Source: Eurosta solidaginis (lineage: Eukaryota; Arthropoda; Insecta; Diptera; Tephritidae). From it: a stretch of 64,000 nt of DNA. The stretch covers positions 188,293,477 to 188,357,476 of the forward strand of contig NC_090322.1 of assembly GCF_040869045.1 (NCBI RefSeq). Reading direction: 5' to 3'. The notes below the pieces were generated by a model. The model saw only the letters and a program-made list of their open reading frames with translations. It was not told the DNA's origin and did not search any database. Positions 13,665 to 24,614 of the stretch are shown here, one piece after another (the first letter of the stretch is position 1; every line of letters begins with the position of its first letter). The position numbers were made by a program, and so were the translations under genes.

Positions 13665-14399
13665 GAGTACAAACTCGTCGTGGAGACTATGGCGTTTTAC
13701 TGTTATTGCTTTATTATATTTCGGAATTTGAGAGGACATAAATCCTCGACGTTTTCAACACGCATATTTTTTAAAACAATATAAATATAGGTAAATAGTT
13801 GCATACCTTTAGGCTGCGTTTTGTTTTCATATGATTCCGATCATATCCAATTCATACAAAATCTGATGATTTTATTTTGTAGTATTATTTACGGTAAGTT
13901 TCTAAGTGTATTTTCCTTTGTATGAAGGAAAAAGTATTCGGAAATTATAGCAGGAAATTGAAACTCAAATTGAAGGTTTACATGAACAAATAGAACAAAA
14001 GCAAATACAATAGAAATACTATGGAAATATACTATGCATGGAAATATGTATGTATGCAAACTCAAAGTTGTAACTTTATACCACCCAGCATTTTGAAGAC
14101 TGCTTCGTACGTTCTGCAATATTGAATTTACTAGCGAGATGGGTGGAATATTAAAGCTCGATTATGCCTTCTCAAACGCTATGCCGACAACATTTTTGAT
14201 AATATTACTTAAATTATTTGGTTTATTGTCTGGTGCTACTGATTTCTTAATCTATTCTTAGGTTTAGGTTCGTGTAGTCGGCCTTGCGGTTTGTTTTCCA
14301 GCTAAGTCACTTACGACTCGTAATAGCTACTTTCCGCCATTAAGGTACAAGCAGTATTCCCGAAATGGGTTATACGAATAACTAAGTTTAATATCTAGA
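13665..14399. other. Unannotated DNA
   Basis: No gene or repeat structure recognised. Confidence 0.5.
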
Positions 14400-14775
14400 A
14401 AATATAAAAACCAATAAACAAAAGGTTTTTGGGGAGTGTTATCGGTGTTGATGGTATTTTGCCTATTACGTTCTGTTATCAAGCACCATTAAAATACAAG
14501 CCCGACCATCTCGAGAACGATTTTATATGACCACATTGAACCTTGTAGACCATTAAACCCACCCGCCCCCTATTTTCGTGATGATCTCGGGGCAGAGCCT
14601 CGACTGCTAAGGAGACAGGATTCTCCACGGGTAGGTGAAATCGACAGTTGGGTTGGGGAAGTTATAAATGGCGCTGGCACCCTCTTAAAAGGGCTGCACA
14701 GCCTCTTGAGTAATTTGCGAATTTTAGTGGCCTATTATGACAGGCATACCTGCCACGCGTATATTCTAAGCCATC
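14400..14775 (+). repeat. Dispersed repeat, family B, copy 1
   Basis: This stretch shares words with two other places in the window: AAGGTTTTTGG...GTTGATGGTA and ACAAGCCCGAC also occur near 54340-54430, and the GACAGGATT...GACAGTTGGGTTGGGGAAG block recurs in reverse orientation at 59649-59734. No ORF is evident. I think it is the noncoding part of a non-LTR element, but cannot identify which. Confidence 0.45.
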
Positions 14776-16180
14776 TATCTCGTCTGCCAGTTTTTCTTCA
14801 ACAGAATTCTGAGATAAGGTGTTTTGGAAGTAAATTCTGAAATAGGGCGTTATTCAAAAGTTTTCTGAGAAAGGATGTTTTCAAAACAGCAGCCAAGGTA
14901 AGCTTGAGGTTGTGCACCGCCGTTGCGCTACAGTCAGCCGTGAGTCGTCATATCAACGCGAGTGAAAGCAGTGAAAGAGCTGGTTGGAGGAAGGTGTTGT
15001 ATATAACCCTGCTCTTATGTTAACAAAAAATTGAAAACCAAATTTTAAACGACTCCGGAGAATTTGAAGCAATTAAACTTTAAAAAGATAGACTTCGGTC
15101 GCTGAATTTGGATTTGGTGTCAGAATTTTTAAAATAGTTCAAGATTTTGAAAACTATTTTCCGTAAAAATAATATTATTCTCTTCGGAAAGCTTTCTTTG
15201 CGTTTTAAGATATTATTTTTTATACTGTGTAATTATTATTATTATTTCCAAACAAATTTTTCACATTTGAAGTCCACTTTTAGGCACGTTACTCAAGTAA
15301 TAACTGCATGAGAGCGGGTTCAGCAAATCATGCCTATTCTAAATAAAATTTTATTAAACTTATAACTCAAAAAATTTAAGTTAAAAGAAATTATATGGCT
15401 TACTCTTTTTGCTGCAAAAACAAAATAAAAATATTAGAAAACTTGCCTGAAAGTATGCTACACAAATTGTTTTTTTTTTTCACAGAGGTCAAGTGTGTAG
15501 AGCACAAATATATCGTTCACAATTTAAACGCTCTTTGCGAAAGAAATAACTGTGCTTTCAAATGGTGGATGTAGATTTTTAATGATAAGGAATTTTCGAT
15601 ACGCAATAACGTACTAGTTTCGAAAAAACCTGACTTTATTTTAAATCTAACCCGATCATCAAATTTACCGCATCGAACCCCTTTCGAAAAGTATTGACTC
15701 ATTTCTGCGTCTGAATTTTTTTTTTCAAATTTTGTCTCTGTGATATATCATTGATGTACCCCATCTTATGGTCTACTGGGTAATATTTTTCCACTTAGGA
15801 TGCCACGCTATATAGTACACATATGCACTTGTGCTGGAAATATGCAAAGCTGTAAACTATCTTTGGCTACTGAAAATAGCTTTATTCATTCACATGATGA
15901 TATCGTTTTCACGCCAGTTTTGCGGTTTTAATTACTAGGAAATGTGAGCTCAAATATACAAAAAAGGCAAATATTGTCTATGCATGAAAAAGTTATAGTT
16001 TATTAAACTCTGGTATTTTATGAATTCACTTAAAGCTCCATACAACTAGTGGACAACTCTTGCTGCTTTGACATTTATATCTCAATACTTGTTAGTCTCT
16101 AGGAAAAAAATTGTGTGTTGAATATAAAAATGTGACATTGCGTAATCAAGCAAAGGAGCTTTAAATGACCTCCCATCTAC
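14776..16180. other. Unannotated AT-rich DNA
   Basis: No gene, tandem array or TIR pair recognised. Confidence 0.5.
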
Positions 16181-16184
16181 GTCG

Positions 16185-16970
16185 GCCTCTTATCGATAAC
16201 GACAGATACCCACAAACATTTTTTTTATTTTCGAATAGTTTTCGATATTATTATCGGCGAGTTCTCGGTTTGTTATCGGCTGATCGCCCGGCCATCGGTT
16301 TCATATTGGTTTCGGTGGGTTACAGATGTCTCACCGATTGTGTATTAAAGTTTTGTCGGTATCTGTTCAACAACAAACCGATGAATTGTCGTTAATAAAT
16401 GTGTAACACGGCCATAATAAACTGGTCACACTTCAGAAATCGATCAAAATTCATATTTTTTTGAAATCAAATCGGTGTTTTTTCGATAAAAATTCGATAA
16501 GAGACCAGTAAAACGCTGATAACAAACTGGTATCACTCGGTAACTTTTTATGACAAATCGATAGCTTTTCGATAGGAGGTTGATACATTTTCGATGGCAA
16601 ACTAGAAAAATTCCGATTAGAAATAAATAACATTTATATAACAAATCGATAACTTTTTAATAACAAATCAATAAGAAGTCGATTACTTTTCTATAAAATT
16701 CGAGAACAGGTTGATATCACCCCGATAACAAACAAATAGCACTCAAGAACAAATCGATAGCTTTTTGTTAATATATATATCGATAACTTTTCGATAAGAA
16801 TCTATAAAATTTCTTTATAAAATTAGAAACACTCCGATAATAGATTGGTAACAATTCAATGATAAAAAACATATAATTTTTCGATAAAGTATCGATAACC
16901 ATTGTTATCGATATAAAATTTATTTAGATTCGATAACAAATCGATAACTCATCTATACCTTGCTGATAAC
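16185..16970. repeat. CGATAA-motif cluster 1 with inverted halves
   Basis: The left ~200 bp carries TTATCGG/CATCGGTTT words. The rest carries their complement, about a dozen and a half CGATA words such as ATCGATAACTTTTCGATAAG. Spacing is irregular (10-40 bp). The left half is homologous to the left half of cluster 3 (50930-51375), sharing GGGTTACA, TTAAAGTTT and GGTATxTGTT words, so this is a dispersed repeat with internal inverted symmetry. Confidence 0.65.
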
Positions 16971-16984
16971 ATGACCAACGAAAA

Positions 16985-17135
16985 TTCCTTTCCTTTCTTT
17001 TCCTTTCCTTTTCTTTTCTTTTCTTTTCTTTTCTTTTCTTTTCTTTTCTTTTATTTTCTTTTCTTTTCTTTCCTTTCCTTTAATTTTCTTTCATTTCCTT
17101 TGCTTTCGTTTCAATTCCTTTCCTCTCCTCTTCTT
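16985..17135 (+). repeat. (TTTTC/TTTCC)n pyrimidine microsatellite
   Basis: About 150 bp consisting almost only of T and C, in pentamer-like TTTTC and TTTCC units that decay toward the right end. The hydrophobic open frame over it is an artefact. Confidence 0.9.
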
Positions 17136-17592
17136 GCCTTTACTTTGGGTTCACAGCTTACCATAAATCTCTCCTAAGTTCCATCATCACTTCGAAATTT
17201 AAAAAGCAATTTCTGAACGAACTCACTAGAGTAATCGATCAAATACTTAATACTGCGCTTCAAACAATTTACGAGACGCATGCAGGGTCGGAATTTGAGT
17301 AAACAAAAAAGGGAGAAAAAATACATTCGCTCAGTTCAATTCATTCAATTTAGGGTTATTTGCACACCGTAATGCCTGTCCTAATTGTCTGCCACACTAA
17401 CCAACAATAAACACGAAACCGTACAAAAGCAAAAGTGAAATGCTTCACCATGCAACAGTGCCAGCGGGTCAACAATAGCCAACAGCAAACTGTGCAATAA
17501 ACAACTAAATCAACAATTGAATGCGCCAACAAATGAACTAACAAAAGGAGAAAATGGAAAAAAGGTGGCAGTATTAAAAACAAAGTAAACGT
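17136..17592. other. Unannotated DNA
   Basis: Nothing recognised apart from AACAA-rich sequence around 17400-17540. Confidence 0.5.
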
Positions 17593-17593
17593 A

Positions 17594-17820
17594 AAGCTGG
17601 ATACATTGGTGCTTTATCGGTAACCGTATCGGTAACCTTTTAACAGCTGATTCGACCAACCTTATGAGAATCAATGCAATCGATTATTGGTGCCTCTAAA
17701 GTCGTAACCGTATCGTAGCCAACCAATTGGGTTTTGGTTTACCGTCATAACGATAAACAGCTGATTACGTTAGGGATACGGATACAGCGATACGACATAC
17801 GGCACCAATGACTCCAGCTT
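17594..17820. mobile_element. Small MITE with ~20-bp terminal inverted repeats
   Basis: The left end reads AAGCTGGATACATTGGTGC and the right end, reversed, reads AAGCTGGAGTCATTGGTGC. The interior has TATCGGTAACCGTATCGG repeats and two CAGCTGATT words in opposite halves. It is 227 bp with no coding capacity. TSD is ambiguous (the flanks allow TA or TAA). Confidence 0.7.
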
Positions 17821-20040
17821 AAATTGCAGTCATCCAGTGAGTTTTACAGCTCCAGCTCACGCTCAATTCTCACGGGAATGCTCTGGATCATTGAGAGACT
17901 TGAGAAGCAGATGTCGTGAAATTTTCGCACACGTGAAATGTGATAGGCAGATGTCGCCGCTGTTTTTCATTTAACTCATACGGCGAAAGGCTAAGCAGCG
18001 ACATATATGTATTTTTGAAAAATTAGGTATGTACATTAAAGGCAGCATTGCCAAACTAAAAAGAAGTAAGTAACAAATTATCTGGCTCACAAATTGAACC
18101 AGACTTCTATCTGGATTTATCTGGCTCAAATCGTTGTTCTTGCATTTACATGCAAAATTATTTATCTGGCTCAGGATTTTGCCACCGGATGATGGCTAAG
18201 GTTTGCGAAAACAGAACGAATGGAGTGTGAGCGTTGAAAACATTATTGAAAAGGAACAAATAGAAAATACAACATGGAAAATCCAGCCATCAACATTGAG
18301 CTTGGGCTTTGTTGTGGCATTTTCCCACCTCACGCAGGGACTTTCATTGAGCCATTGGTGCTAGACGCTAACTGAAACCGATGCGTTTGTATTGCTGTTA
18401 CACCGTTCGCTAGTGTAACGGTATTTTTAGTTGATTGTATAGAGCAACACCACACAAGGGGAAGAATTGAATTGAAATAGAAGCGGAATATACAAACATA
18501 AATTCATTTATACGGGGCGCTTACAAATGGTCGCTTTGTCGCTAACTTTTTAATTATTTCAAACACGCTTATACTTATTAGCGGCACTTGTATGTACGAT
18601 TTTATACCAAACACTGAAAAAAAGTTACATATGCGCACTCGTAACCGTCTTCGGTGTTACGGATATTTTTAGCGTGCAATTGGTTGGCTTTTATTAAAAA
18701 AACATGCTTATTTTCTTATCTCCTCATAAATCTCCTTCTTTTGCTCCTTCTTGTGGCAGTGCTTCATCCCATCCAATGGGTGCGAACACTCATAAACTGT
18801 CATCAAGGTATTCTAACGGAAATCCAAGGAAACTTGCGGTTTCAACAGGGTTGAAGAAAGTGCCGTCGGTTCCACATTGCAGGTGAGAGGATGGTTGGTG
18901 TCATTTGGAGACGCATTACATGCAGGACGTCATCGCATATGTCGGGGTTTTTAACCTATTACAAAATCAAGATCGAGGTTGTATCCTTGACGTGCGTCTC
19001 CCTGGGTTCCGGGTATTTTACAGTGAGAACGGGGTTTGCCAGGCATTTATGGAAAAAGTACTTTTACGACTTTTTGTGGATGACTCTGAGGGGCTGTTTA
19101 TGATCTTTTGATCCAAGCGGCTGAATTATTGTGAGCCGAATTTCTTCTTCGTGTTTGCGGAGATGAATCCTTATGTCGCTGGGAGACGGGCCCTCTTCAA
19201 TTAGATGTCAGGACCCCTAGGCTTGGGCGTACGTAACAAAAATTGTTTGATGGTCTGGTGACATGAGAAGACATGACGGCTGTAATTTCAGTGTAGCTCC
19301 ATTTAACCACAAAAATCTTTCGCAAGCTATTCCTACGTGGAAAAAATAGCCGAGAAGTCCCTTGTACTTTAAAAGAATTCCTCACATTAACCTTGAAGTT
19401 TACTCTTTGCTGCTTTGTGCTATAGCTCGAATTTGATCCAAAGTTTAGAGGCATTTCCCGATAAATGGTACTGTCCCGCTCCACAAGGATGACTACGTCT
19501 ACAATATACGCTACTTAAATGTTGGTATAAATGTCCAGAAGTCGTTGGCTTGTACCACTTACAGTCCGCAACATAGCTTCCTATCATGGCCTACCCTCCT
19601 ATTGACGGTGGAAAACTTAGTACGTGATGTCCTGATCAGGTCAGCTTGAGCTTCTTTTATCATCATGCAGTTTGACTCTTATCTAATTTTGCTCATGTCC
19701 CAAGTTTAACATGGCTGAGTTGTTGGCGATACATCTTCGATAAAAAATAAAGGATAATTTATTTTTGGCAATGCTTCAGCTTCATAGGCGCATACCTATA
19801 AATGTAGAGAAAAAAGCGGACTCCCTCTCTGTTTCCAAATCCCGATATGAAAAACAATTTGAGTTCCTTTGTTGTTTCTCAACGGCTTTATTGATTTGTT
19901 GAACGCATTTCATCGGTCCGGGAACTTTTGTTAGTCACTTGGAAAGGAAGAGATAGCACAATGATTCAGCCGGTAAACTGTGCTGAAATCAGTACGAATG
20001 GCTATTGCCTTGGTTCTTCTGTATTTTCATGTACACATAT
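17821..20040. other. Unannotated DNA
   Basis: No supported gene. Scattered short open frames (18654-19111 plus, 19197-19484 minus) lack recognisable domains, and I suspect old transposon debris. Confidence 0.45.
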
Positions 20041-20043
20041 TTG

Positions 20044-20372
20044 ACGGCCGCCGTAGTATGGTAGTAGCGTGCTCCTCCTACCACGCCGAAGTTCCTAAGT
20101 TCGAGTCCCGGACAAACCATCATCAAAAGTTTAGAAACAGGTTTTTTCATTTATTTAAGTAGAAAAAAGGTTTTCTAAGCGGGGTCGCCCCTCCGCAGAG
20201 ATTTGGCAAACACTCCGAGTGTATTTCTGGCATGAAAAGCTCTCAGTAAAAACTCATCCGCCTTCTAGCTACCGTTCGGAGGCGGCTTAAAACATGTAAT
20301 GAAAAATTAAGCGCGACGCTAATAGTAAGAGAAGGTCGGTCTCAACCTCTTCGGAGGTATATCGCATCATGT
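20044..20372 (+). mobile_element. tRNA-derived SINE, copy 3
   Basis: Begins GGCCGCCGTAGTATGGTAG, with a box B-like AGTTCGAGTCC near 20098-20108. The body (AGCGGGGTCGCCCCTC, CTCTCAGTAAAAACTCATC, CCTCTTCGGAGGTATATCGC) matches the other copies, and a T-rich tail follows. It lies about 150 bp left of the Penelope insertion. Confidence 0.82.
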
Positions 20373-20520
20373 ATTTTTTTTTATATATTCGATTGTTGTT
20401 CCCTTACCTAGCGTAAGCGTTTGTCAGAAAAGTGTGGCCTTTCAAGAAAACTTCATGCACATTAACAGCAATCATGACAACAAATTGCAGCGGCAATCAT
20501 AAAAAGAATTAAATCGGAAA

Positions 20521-20537
20521 AAATTAAATTTGTTTAC
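20521..20537 (+). repeat. Left TSD of the Penelope pair
   Basis: AAAATTAAATTTGTTTA is identical to 33221-33237. These direct repeats bracket both Penelope copies together, so they are best read as a single target-site duplication. Confidence 0.8.
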
Positions 20538-20606
20538 ATATATTTTTGTTAAGCTTTTCCGATCTATTCTGAACTAGTGCAAATAAAACAATTTATTTCA
20601 CCTTAC

Positions 20607-20646
20607 AGCTCGACGTTTCGCCAAATTTCCTTGGCTTCTTCTGGAG
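20607..20646 (-). ncRNA. Hammerhead-ribozyme-like motif, Penelope minus copy
   Basis: This is the reverse-strand equivalent of 33077-33116, with the same stem I GCTC/GAGC, stem II GCCAA/TTGGC, the GAAAC segment and the GTC cleavage-type triplet. The core is CAGAAGA where the family consensus is CTGANGA. It lies in the 3' UTR of the truncated Penelope copy. Confidence 0.5.
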
Positions 20647-20904
20647 CAATTCTGTATTTATTAACAATAAAAACACAAAAACAACAACATTAATTTGAAA
20701 TTATCACAATTACACATGTTAACATTTAACATTGATTTATAAGTTTTCAAATTTCCACTTACATTTGAATTACGGCATTAAATTAAAGAAATAAAACATA
20801 ATTACAAGAAAAAAGATTAAAAAATATGGAAGATTAAAAATATAAAATAAAAAATAAAACGATACCATCTACTGTGGTACACTTGTCATACTAAAAGTAA
20901 AATG

Positions 20905-22040
20905 TTATAAACATAATATGTAAGTGGCAGCGATACCATCTGTGTCCTCTTTCTTATTCATAGTCTTTTCCCTATTTTGCAAAATTCGTAGGCTTTCCAA
21001 GGTGTATCGTTTTTTCTCTCTAGCTTCTTTGTCTATTATTTTCGTGTTTTCGAAGTCAGCGACGTGGTTGTGTGTTATTACGTGTTGTGAGAGAGCTGTA
21101 TTTTGTTTTTGTTTCCTAATATCAGCTTCATGTTCAGCTAATCGTGTACCCAAAGCGCGCTTAGTTGTTCCTATATAAACTTTGTTGCATTTTTCTTCGT
21201 TATTCCCTTTGCATTCTATTTTGTAAACCACATTGCTTTGTTGTTCTCTGTTTATAGAGGTTTTTGTTTTTGTAAAGCATCTTGATAATGTATGGTTGGA
21301 TTTGTAAGCTATTTTGATGTTCTGTTGTTTAATTACGTCTTGTGTTAAATTTTCTGTTAGCCTGGGAATATGAGTGACACTGTGATATTGTTTCGTTTCA
21401 TTGTTTGTTGTTGTTGCTAGTGATTGGTTTTGTTGAATTTGATTTAATTTTTGTTCTATAAGGTCAGATATAAGGTAGTCAGGATAATTATTTCTTTTAA
21501 GCGTCATTTGTATTTTCTTTATGTTGTCGTCATGAAATTTCTGATGGCTTATAGTCAAGATTTTGTGTATGAGGTTTTTGGCGGTGTTGATTTTATATTT
21601 TCGTGGTTGTGATGAAAAAAAGTTTATTAGGCGCCCAGACGCTGTTGGCTTAGAGTACCAGTCTAATATTAAGTTATTGTTTGTTTTATGTATGCGGGCA
21701 TCTAGAAAAGGTATGCTGTTGTTTTTTTCCATTTCCATCTTGAATTGTAGTCTGTTATGGTATTGGTTCAGCGTTTTAAGTATGATATTTGCATCATCTC
21801 TTTGGATAATGGCAAATATGTCGTCCACATACTTTACAATGAACTTAATGCCTTTCTGCTGCTTTTTGAGCTCCGAGTATGTGCTATTTAAAAGATCATC
21901 CATTATTATATCCGCGATCGTGGGGGAAAGGGGGTTACCCATCGGCATTCCAAAAGACTGACTGTATATATTATTGTTGCATATAAAATAGTTGTTGTCC
22001 TTTAAGCAAAACTCTAAAATACTTTGAAATTTATTCCTCG
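20905..22040 (-). CDS. Penelope RT (C-terminal part) and GIY-YIG endonuclease, truncated copy
   Basis: The frame is open from the truncated end at 22040 to the stop at 20905; the first ATG (21948) is internal, so there is no proper start. It encodes RT motif B (GMPMGNPLSP), the catalytic VKYVDD with two aspartates, the NSIPFLDARI block, and a C-terminal GIY-YIG endonuclease (KVYIGTTKRALGTRL followed by H). Penelope-like elements copy RNA with this RT and cut DNA with this nuclease. The upstream half of RT (motif A) is missing because of the 5' truncation. Unlike the plus copy, the homopolymer at 21922-21926 has five bases and the frame is intact. Only a few amino-acid differences from the plus copy are seen (S/P and Q/L). 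Confidence 0.88.
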
Positions 22041-22081
22041 GTCATACAACTCGGAAATACAAACATGGAAAACACATTTGC

Positions 22082-23208
22082 ATGATACTTAAACATTTCA
22101 GCAAAGGAAAAATCAAACTTGCAAAGCTCACCGAGCAACTAAAATTTCTATTAGAATGTAAGAAGTATGATCTAATTCCAAATCATTTAATTAATACAGT
22201 AAAAAATTTAACGATAAAAACAACTTCCGAGAGAATAAAGAAACAAATGGAAAAAACCAAACACAATTTCCTACTCAAAATTCTAAACATAGAAATAACA
22301 CAAACAAACATAAACATTAAAACGACCAAAGACTCAATATACCACGCACAACAACAACTCAAACGAGCTCTGAGCGAACAGGAACTTAACACATTCATCA
22401 GTAAACAGAATTTCTTAAGTCAAAAGATAGGAAGAGAGAAAGGGAAAACTATTAAGTCCAAAACAGAAAGGCTAAAACACGAACAAATACGTCGACTCAA
22501 CATCGAAACAAACAACGAGTGGTTCGTCAACAAAACGAATATTGACTTTCCCGAAGAGGTAATGTGGCTTCTCTCACTTGGCAAAAAATTTACACTACCA
22601 ACAACACGAAAGAACTTTTCACCAATACATTTAATAGCAGAGGTTGAACAAATAATTCAAGGAATGGAGAACGAAAATGACAAAGAAGTAGCCAGAAACA
22701 AACTAAGCTACAAAATTCAACAATTTAAGAGGCACATAAAACACAATTCCGCCGAAAAATTTATTATAGAAGCTTACAACAAAACTAAATCCTTTTTAAA
22801 GTCACACGAAGAAGATATAATTGTAACTGATGCGGACAAAGGTAACAAAACAGTCGTTTTATATAAGACAGATTACACTCAAAAGATTGACGAAGTACTA
22901 GGCGACAAGAACACATACAAAGTTATTCAAGTCGATCCAACAAATACATTACAAAGGAAAAACAACAATATTGTTGATGAGCTTTATAAAGGAAAATACA
23001 TAACACAAAGAGAGAAGCAACAATTATCCAGCTCAGCGGCAACCGCTCCAAGACTGTACGGGCTACCGAAAATACATAAACCCGATTTTCCCTTGCGTCC
23101 TATAGCGTCCTCCATTAATGTCCCATGCTACAACTTATCCAAACATGTAGGAAAAATCTTAAAAACTTTAATTTCAGAGGAGTACAACATCAAAAATGTA
23201 TTTGAATT
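22082..23208 (+). CDS. Penelope polyprotein, N-terminal part (interrupted)
   Basis: About 375 codons up to the BEL insertion. The N-terminal part is lysine-rich and helical, as usual in Penelope proteins. Conserved RT blocks follow: DADKGNKTVVLYKTDY, then the PRLYGLPKIHKPDFPLRPI block that precedes motif A. The chosen ATG at 22082 is the first in frame, but the frame remains open upstream to the junction at 22042. The ORF is cut after the NVFE codons by BEL. Codon and base use is A-rich, matching the downstream half. Confidence 0.88.
23204..23208 (+). repeat. BEL target-site duplication (GAATT), left
   Basis: GAATT immediately precedes the 5' LTR and is repeated at 31531-31535 immediately after the 3' LTR, the 5-bp duplication expected for BEL/Pao integration. 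Confidence 0.9.
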
Positions 23209-24050
23209 TGTTTGCGCGGCGTAGGCTGTCACCCGTCCCATCACCCTCTTGTACATACGTATAGCTATGAATTTATATATATAACCCGTATCGTGTATTG
23301 TATTCGAATATATTGAATTCTATTATATTGAATTACCCCCAAAATCAATACATGGCATTTACCCTTAAATTCCCTATTGGGAATGCTCATGGCCGTGTGG
23401 CAGCCTCCACCGCGCAAAATCCACCAAGTCGAATTCGCCGCACGTACAGGATGGCGATCTGGCATGATCGACATCTGTCAGAAAAACCACCACCGTTTAT
23501 TATTATATTTTTTCCTGGCTCTTTGTGCGAACAAAATTTTTATACTCTTGCCATTTTTTTCTATTTAACTTTGAGTGCATTTTTTTCCAAAACAAATTGA
23601 AGTGAAATTGCTGTAATTCTTTGTAGTGCAGTTAAGCAAAAGCGAACAACTATTGAATTGTAACCAAACGTATAAAGAGCGAAAATCGCTGCTATAGCTG
23701 AAACGCAGAAATAAATACTCCTAAGCGAGGAGAATAAATCTGTAAATATATTGATAAAGGTGGTTTTTTCTTTAATGGGAAAGTGGCTAAAATTGTCTCT
23801 AATTTCCCCGTAACATTAAAGTGAGCACAATTTCGTGCTAAGCCCTTACGGTCCATCCATTTAACCATTATTAGCAGCGTGAACGCCGACAATTGGTATC
23901 AACACCTGAAGGAAGCGTAGAAAGTTACCGAGCATTACATCCTGAGAAAACTCAAATATCGAAGGACACCGCAGCGCCATCACCGGTCATTCCACCAGCA
24001 TTCAGCACTATCCATACAAACCGGTGAGTACCATCCTCTAGTTTAACTAA
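23209..24050 (+). repeat. BEL 5' LTR
   Basis: 842 bp from TGTTTGCGCGG to AGTTTAACTA. It ends TA rather than the usual CA. Compared with the 3' LTR: C/A in the AATTGTCTCTAA word, A/G in the CAGCGTGAACG word, and one extra A at about 24000. A splice donor-like CCGGTGAGT lies 21 bp before its end. Confidence 0.92.
24023..24030 (+). promoter_or_regulatory. Candidate splice donor in 5' LTR
   Basis: CG|GTGAGT (cut after 24024) is close to the donor consensus and lies where a leader exon would end. It could pair with the acceptor at 30080-30081. This is inference; no transcript evidence is available here. Confidence 0.4.
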
Positions 24051-24051
24051 T

Positions 24052-24066
24052 GGTCCTTCGTCGCCA
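24052..24066 (+). other. Putative tRNA primer-binding site
   Basis: TGGTCCTTCGTCGCC begins one base after the 5' LTR. Starting with TGG, the complement of tRNA CCA-3', is as expected for a primer-binding site. I could not assign the tRNA. Confidence 0.5.
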
Positions 24067-24614
24067 TTGACGAAACCAGCCTCTCAACAATATAAAAAAC
24101 ACGTACATACATTACGTATATCCCCCGACTAAAATTTGGTGGCTCCCGCCAAATCCAAATTTCTCCCGCCAGAATTATAATTTCCCGCCAAAAATACATT
24201 TATATATATATATATATACAGTATCACCCCCATATACACCTGTACGTAAAAGCGGTGCATTAAAAAAATTTCGAGGCAAATCCCACACACACTTGCACAA
24301 AGTTAGCTCATTGCCCTTTAATACTTGAGTCCCTTGCGGTATAAATTAAATACATATCTCCACATTTACATTGTTGACGATACCCAGCAAAAAATTCGGC
24401 CACTTTCACATAGTCTGAAATACCCAGCAGCAAATTCTGCAGGTCATCCCAACTGGTCTCAGACTACTCCCAATTAATCTAACTGGTCCTAACCTACTCA
24501 CTCTTGACCGATAGGAAAGCTTCTGCCTTTGGTATTCCCTCATAAATAAACACCAGGCAGTCCCAAAAAATTCCCAAAATAGCTAAAGTAAAACTAAGCA
24601 AGTCCTTTTTTAGA

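Larger units (their letters stand above)
20538..22041 (-). mobile_element. Penelope-like element, 5'-truncated inverted copy
   Basis: About 1.5 kb of Penelope-like sequence on the minus strand: the 3' UTR (20538-20904) and the C-terminal half of the ORF. It is nearly identical to 31700-33187 on the plus strand. Homology stops at 22041, and position 22042 begins the plus-strand copy, so the two copies meet head to head. Confidence 0.9.

Noticed and set aside
18390..18425. Short inverted repeat GTTACAC...GTGTAAC
   Set aside because: Too short and without flanking structure; expected by chance in 64 kb.
21563..21961. 132-codon plus-strand frame, and its twin at 31739-32161 on the minus strand
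   Set aside because: Antisense shadows of the Penelope RT, identical in both copies because the copies are identical.
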